From Pegea sp. RAD2-039 (taxonomy: Eukaryota > Chordata > Thaliacea > Salpida > Salpidae), in the NCBI GenBank assembly GCA_034620365.1, contig JAQGEQ010000003.1, positions 496,001 through 560,000 on the forward strand: DNA of 64,000 nt, written 5' to 3'. The notes beneath the pieces are model-generated. The model worked only from the letters and a program-made list of their open reading frames with translations. It was not told where the DNA came from and did no database searches. Below are positions 61,701 to 64,000 of this stretch, in pieces. Position 1 is the stretch's first letter; each line of letters starts with the position of its first letter. The position numbers and the translations under genes are program-made.

Positions 61701-63565
61701 GAAAACTCAAATTTAAATCAAAAGTTGAAATCACAAACTGCTAACAACCAGCAGCTGGCAAGGTTGGTTGCTTCACAACCATCCCTGTGACGTCATCACC
61801 ATCACTGTGACGTCATCAATATGTAATCTTAGGTTGAATGAGCAACAAGAGAAAGAGATTAGTGAAGTTCAGGAACTTTTGAAGGAGCAATCTTTGAATA
61901 GCATGGAACACTCTAAACTTGTAGAACAGACACAAAATGATCGTTATGCTCTTTCGAGAGCTCTCATCCAGAATAAGAGATTGAAAGATCAAGTGGAAGA
62001 CTTACAGCGTGGATTTCAGACATCGGTGACTTCCTCTTCTTCATTTATTTTTTTCTTCAATTTTTTGTTTTAGATCGACGAGAAAAATGATTTGAAAGCT
62101 GATTTGGATGAAGTGAAGATCAAATTTCAGGAACTTCAGGTAAGATTCATCTGATCTTCATCTTTCAAGATCTTCCAATACTTAATGGGGTTTCTCAGAA
62201 TTCACCCAAAAAGTCAGATCCAGAAGTAGAAAAGATCACCAACAACCTCCGACAAGAGCTTCTTTCATCTGATGAAAGCATCTCCATTCTCAAGTAATCT
62301 TCCTCATCCTAAGGATCACCAAAAGATCTTCTTCTTATTTAGCGAGGAGAACCGAAATCTGAAAGCAAAGATTCTACAGCTCTATGACGTCATCGACAAA
62401 ACAAAGTCCGAGTCGACATCTGAAGAGTGTGAAGGACTCGACAATGATGTAATCATCAAATGACGTCATCAGCTCTAAAATGACTTCAGGGGTTATTACA
62501 GGATTCATTGAAAGCTGAAGAAGAAGAAGAAGAACTGAAATCTTCTGAAAAACTTCAAAAAGAAGATGAGTTGGAATCACTGAAGCGAGACATGTTGCTC
62601 TTACAAGTGAGTGACGTCATCATATAGCAGTGACATCATCATATACTACTGACGTCATTGTGTCAGGATAAATTTAGTGAAGTAATGAGAAGAAATGGAG
62701 AGGCTTCAGATCGAATAGATGAGCTGGAACATGTCAACGTCCAATTACAAAATGAGTGTAACACGATCGGTAAGTGCCCCTACAAATCCCACCCAAAAGT
62801 CTCCTGATCTTCAACTGTTGCTAGGTGAATATGTGTCTTTGTATCAAAATGCACGAAAAGCTCTTCAACAACGTCATCATGAAAAAGATGAATATATTTC
62901 TATGATGGCTCGTGAGAGAGAACAAATGCAGGTTAGATGGTTGCTAAGTGATGGAGGGTAGTTGCTAAGTGATAGAGGGTAGTTGCTAAGTGATAGAGGG
63001 TAGTTGCTAAGTGATAGAGGGTGGTTGCTAAGTGATAGAGGGTAGTTGCTAAGTGATAGAGGGTAGTTGCTAAGTGATAGAGGGTAGTTGCTAAGTGATA
63101 GAGGGTAGTTGCTAATTGATGATCGTTTTTTATCTGTAGGAGAAACTGGAAAAGTTGGAACATTTAGTTGAAGGTTTTTTGTCATCGGATCGTTCATCAA
63201 CAGATTTACTGCCACCTAGCGATGAAAATGAAGAAGAAGATAAAAATGATGAAAGATCAAATGATGATTCAGGTATTTGGCGGCATACCAACAGTTTGAG
63301 AATAAAAACTAAATAATTTTCTGTAGAAGATTCCAAAACAGATCTTGATAAGTCTTCTAAGCAACGTCCTGATCTTCTTCCTCCCGATCATGCTCCTCTA
63401 TCAGTTCCTGGGAAGTTGCGCAAGATTATTTCACCTCAAAAAGATACTGCTGGTGAAATTCTTCATCTCTTAGATGAGATGAAGACTCCTAAAGAACGCA
63501 AAGTCATCTCTCCTCCGCCAAAAGCATTTGGAATGAAGTACACAGGAAGATTTAGTTACATTTAA
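58770..63565 (+). CDS. GOLGA2: GM130 / golgin subfamily A member 2
   Basis: Twenty-two exons: 58770-58829, 58891-58935, 58993-59601, 59705-59739, 59789-59915, 59966-60085, 60137-60199, 60248-60448, 60500-60619, 60885-60965, 61014-61115, 61381-61488, 61542-61762, 61833-62025, 62074-62139, 62199-62293, 62343-62448, 62502-62606, 62667-62769, 62825-62931, 63140-63272, 63327-63565. Total 3039 nt, 1012 aa; human GM130 is about 1000. The basic N-terminus KLAAAKKKLRQFNQ corresponds to the p115-binding end. Coiled-coil signatures include MHTIGLLVAEKQELQ, EKLGMAEVLLQQ, QNDRYALSRALIQNKRLK and EYVSLYQNARKALQQRH. The C-terminus (LLDEMKTPKERK; GRFSYI-stop) ends hydrophobic, as needed for GRASP65 PDZ binding. 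GM130 tethers vesicles and organises the cis-Golgi. Exon 3 carries 23 QQEES repeats. A stop at 59614 is avoided by a donor at 59602. Two introns end in TATGAAG|G, a weak acceptor. Confidence 0.94.
59200..59544 (+). repeat. Coding 15-bp minisatellite, (QQEES)23, in GM130
   Basis: Twenty-three in-frame copies of a 15-bp unit (CAACAAGAAGAAAGT) coding QQEES, with variants QQVES, QQAES, KQEES and QPEES. All copies keep frame and no copy contains a stop. The region sits between the basic N-terminus and the first coiled coil and is not part of the conserved golgin. Confidence 0.95.
62932..63125 (+). repeat. 21-bp minisatellite in GM130 intron 20
   Basis: About nine copies of GTTGCTAAGTGATAGAGGGTA in the intron 62932-63139. 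It begins within 10 nt of the donor (CAG|GTTAGATGGTTGCTAAG), so the donor flank resembles the unit. Confidence 0.93.
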
Positions 63566-63627
63566 ATTATTTTCTTCTTCTTTTTATATTTTTCTTTTAT
63601 TTCTATTCAATTGTATCTCGGCTCCTC

Positions 63628-63633
63628 AATAAA
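63628..63633 (+). terminator. Poly(A) signal, GM130
   Basis: AATAAA in CCTCAATAAATAAATTC, 63 nt after the stop codon. Confidence 0.6.
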
Positions 63634-64000
63634 TAAATTCTAAACTCATTTGTCAAATGAATCATAGCAGCAGCAGCAGCTGATCTTCAAAATGTAATTT
63701 GATGTCTCAAAGAAGAAAATACTTTCTTCTAAATAATACAGCTTTTATAAAATACTTTCGTTGTATGCAACGAATTATATAATAAAAGAAGATACAAACA
63801 AAAAAGTTACAAAACTAAATTGAAAATTATAAAAACTCTTATAATGCAAGATTGTATTTAAGTTAGCTTTTTAACTCCATTTTTATCTACTAGAAAATCA
63901 TAAAAGAAATCTTTTAAATTTAATTTAACCAATTTTGATATTAGAATCAACTAAATGATTGAAAATTCGCTAACAAAAAAGATATTCGATTAAATTTGAG
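63634..64000. other. AT-rich downstream flank
   Basis: Short (AGC)5 run near 63667, otherwise AT-rich with nothing recognised up to the window edge. Confidence 0.5.

Noticed and set aside
62877-63215. Minus-strand frames of NYPLSLS or ATTLYHL repeats
   Set aside because: Antisense of the 21-bp minisatellite in a GM130 intron.

Overview
The window is nuclear DNA from an animal. It is very AT-rich (by eye 70% or more A+T between genes). Its genes are split into many small exons by GT-AG introns, many of them only 43-70 nt. I rebuilt eight protein-coding genes exon by exon; in every one the exon lengths sum to a whole number of codons with consistent splice phases. The gene set (PIX, a semaphorin, a p180/kinectin-like ER protein, NOP10, V-ATPase G, GM130) is metazoan. 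Every one of the eight start codons has a splice-acceptor-like site 7-74 nt upstream with no coding exon before it. That pattern fits spliced-leader trans-splicing or 5'UTR introns. A tunicate or another trans-splicing invertebrate is plausible, but I cannot name the species.

Layout: 1-7.7 kb is AT-rich with no gene found. 7.7-14.5 kb (+) holds a PIX-type Rho GEF (SH3-DH-PH-coiled coil), with a 2.3 kb minisatellite in one intron and an alternative last exon. 14.6-24.2 kb is empty. 24.2-30.4 kb (+) holds a secreted semaphorin (sema-PSI) that continues in frame into a coiled-coil neck and a C-type-lectin-like domain, an architecture I do not know from any described semaphorin. 30.4-36.1 kb has a transposon relic and a possible promoter. 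36.2-43.1 kb (+) holds an RRBP1/kinectin homologue of 26 exons with two intronic minisatellites. 47.6-48.6 kb (+) has NOP10 and V-ATPase subunit G close together like an operon. tRNA-Thr(AGT) lies at 49.7 kb. 50.8-51.8 kb (-) encodes a small secreted protein, possibly a peptide precursor. 52.6-55.6 kb (+) encodes a 322-residue protein I do not recognise, perhaps ciliary. 58.8-63.6 kb (+) holds GM130/GOLGA2 with a coding (QQEES)n repeat.

The products act in separate places: cytoskeletal signalling (PIX), extracellular guidance or recognition (semaphorin-lectin), the ER (p180), the Golgi (GM130), the nucleolus (NOP10) and acid organelles (V-ATPase G). I see no joint pathway. The shared oddities are at the DNA level. 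The palindrome TGACGTCA occurs about 41 times by hand count, mostly in introns and often as pairs inside one tiny intron. Intronic minisatellites frequently begin at the 5' splice site. All translations, counts and boundaries were made by eye, with no database search.
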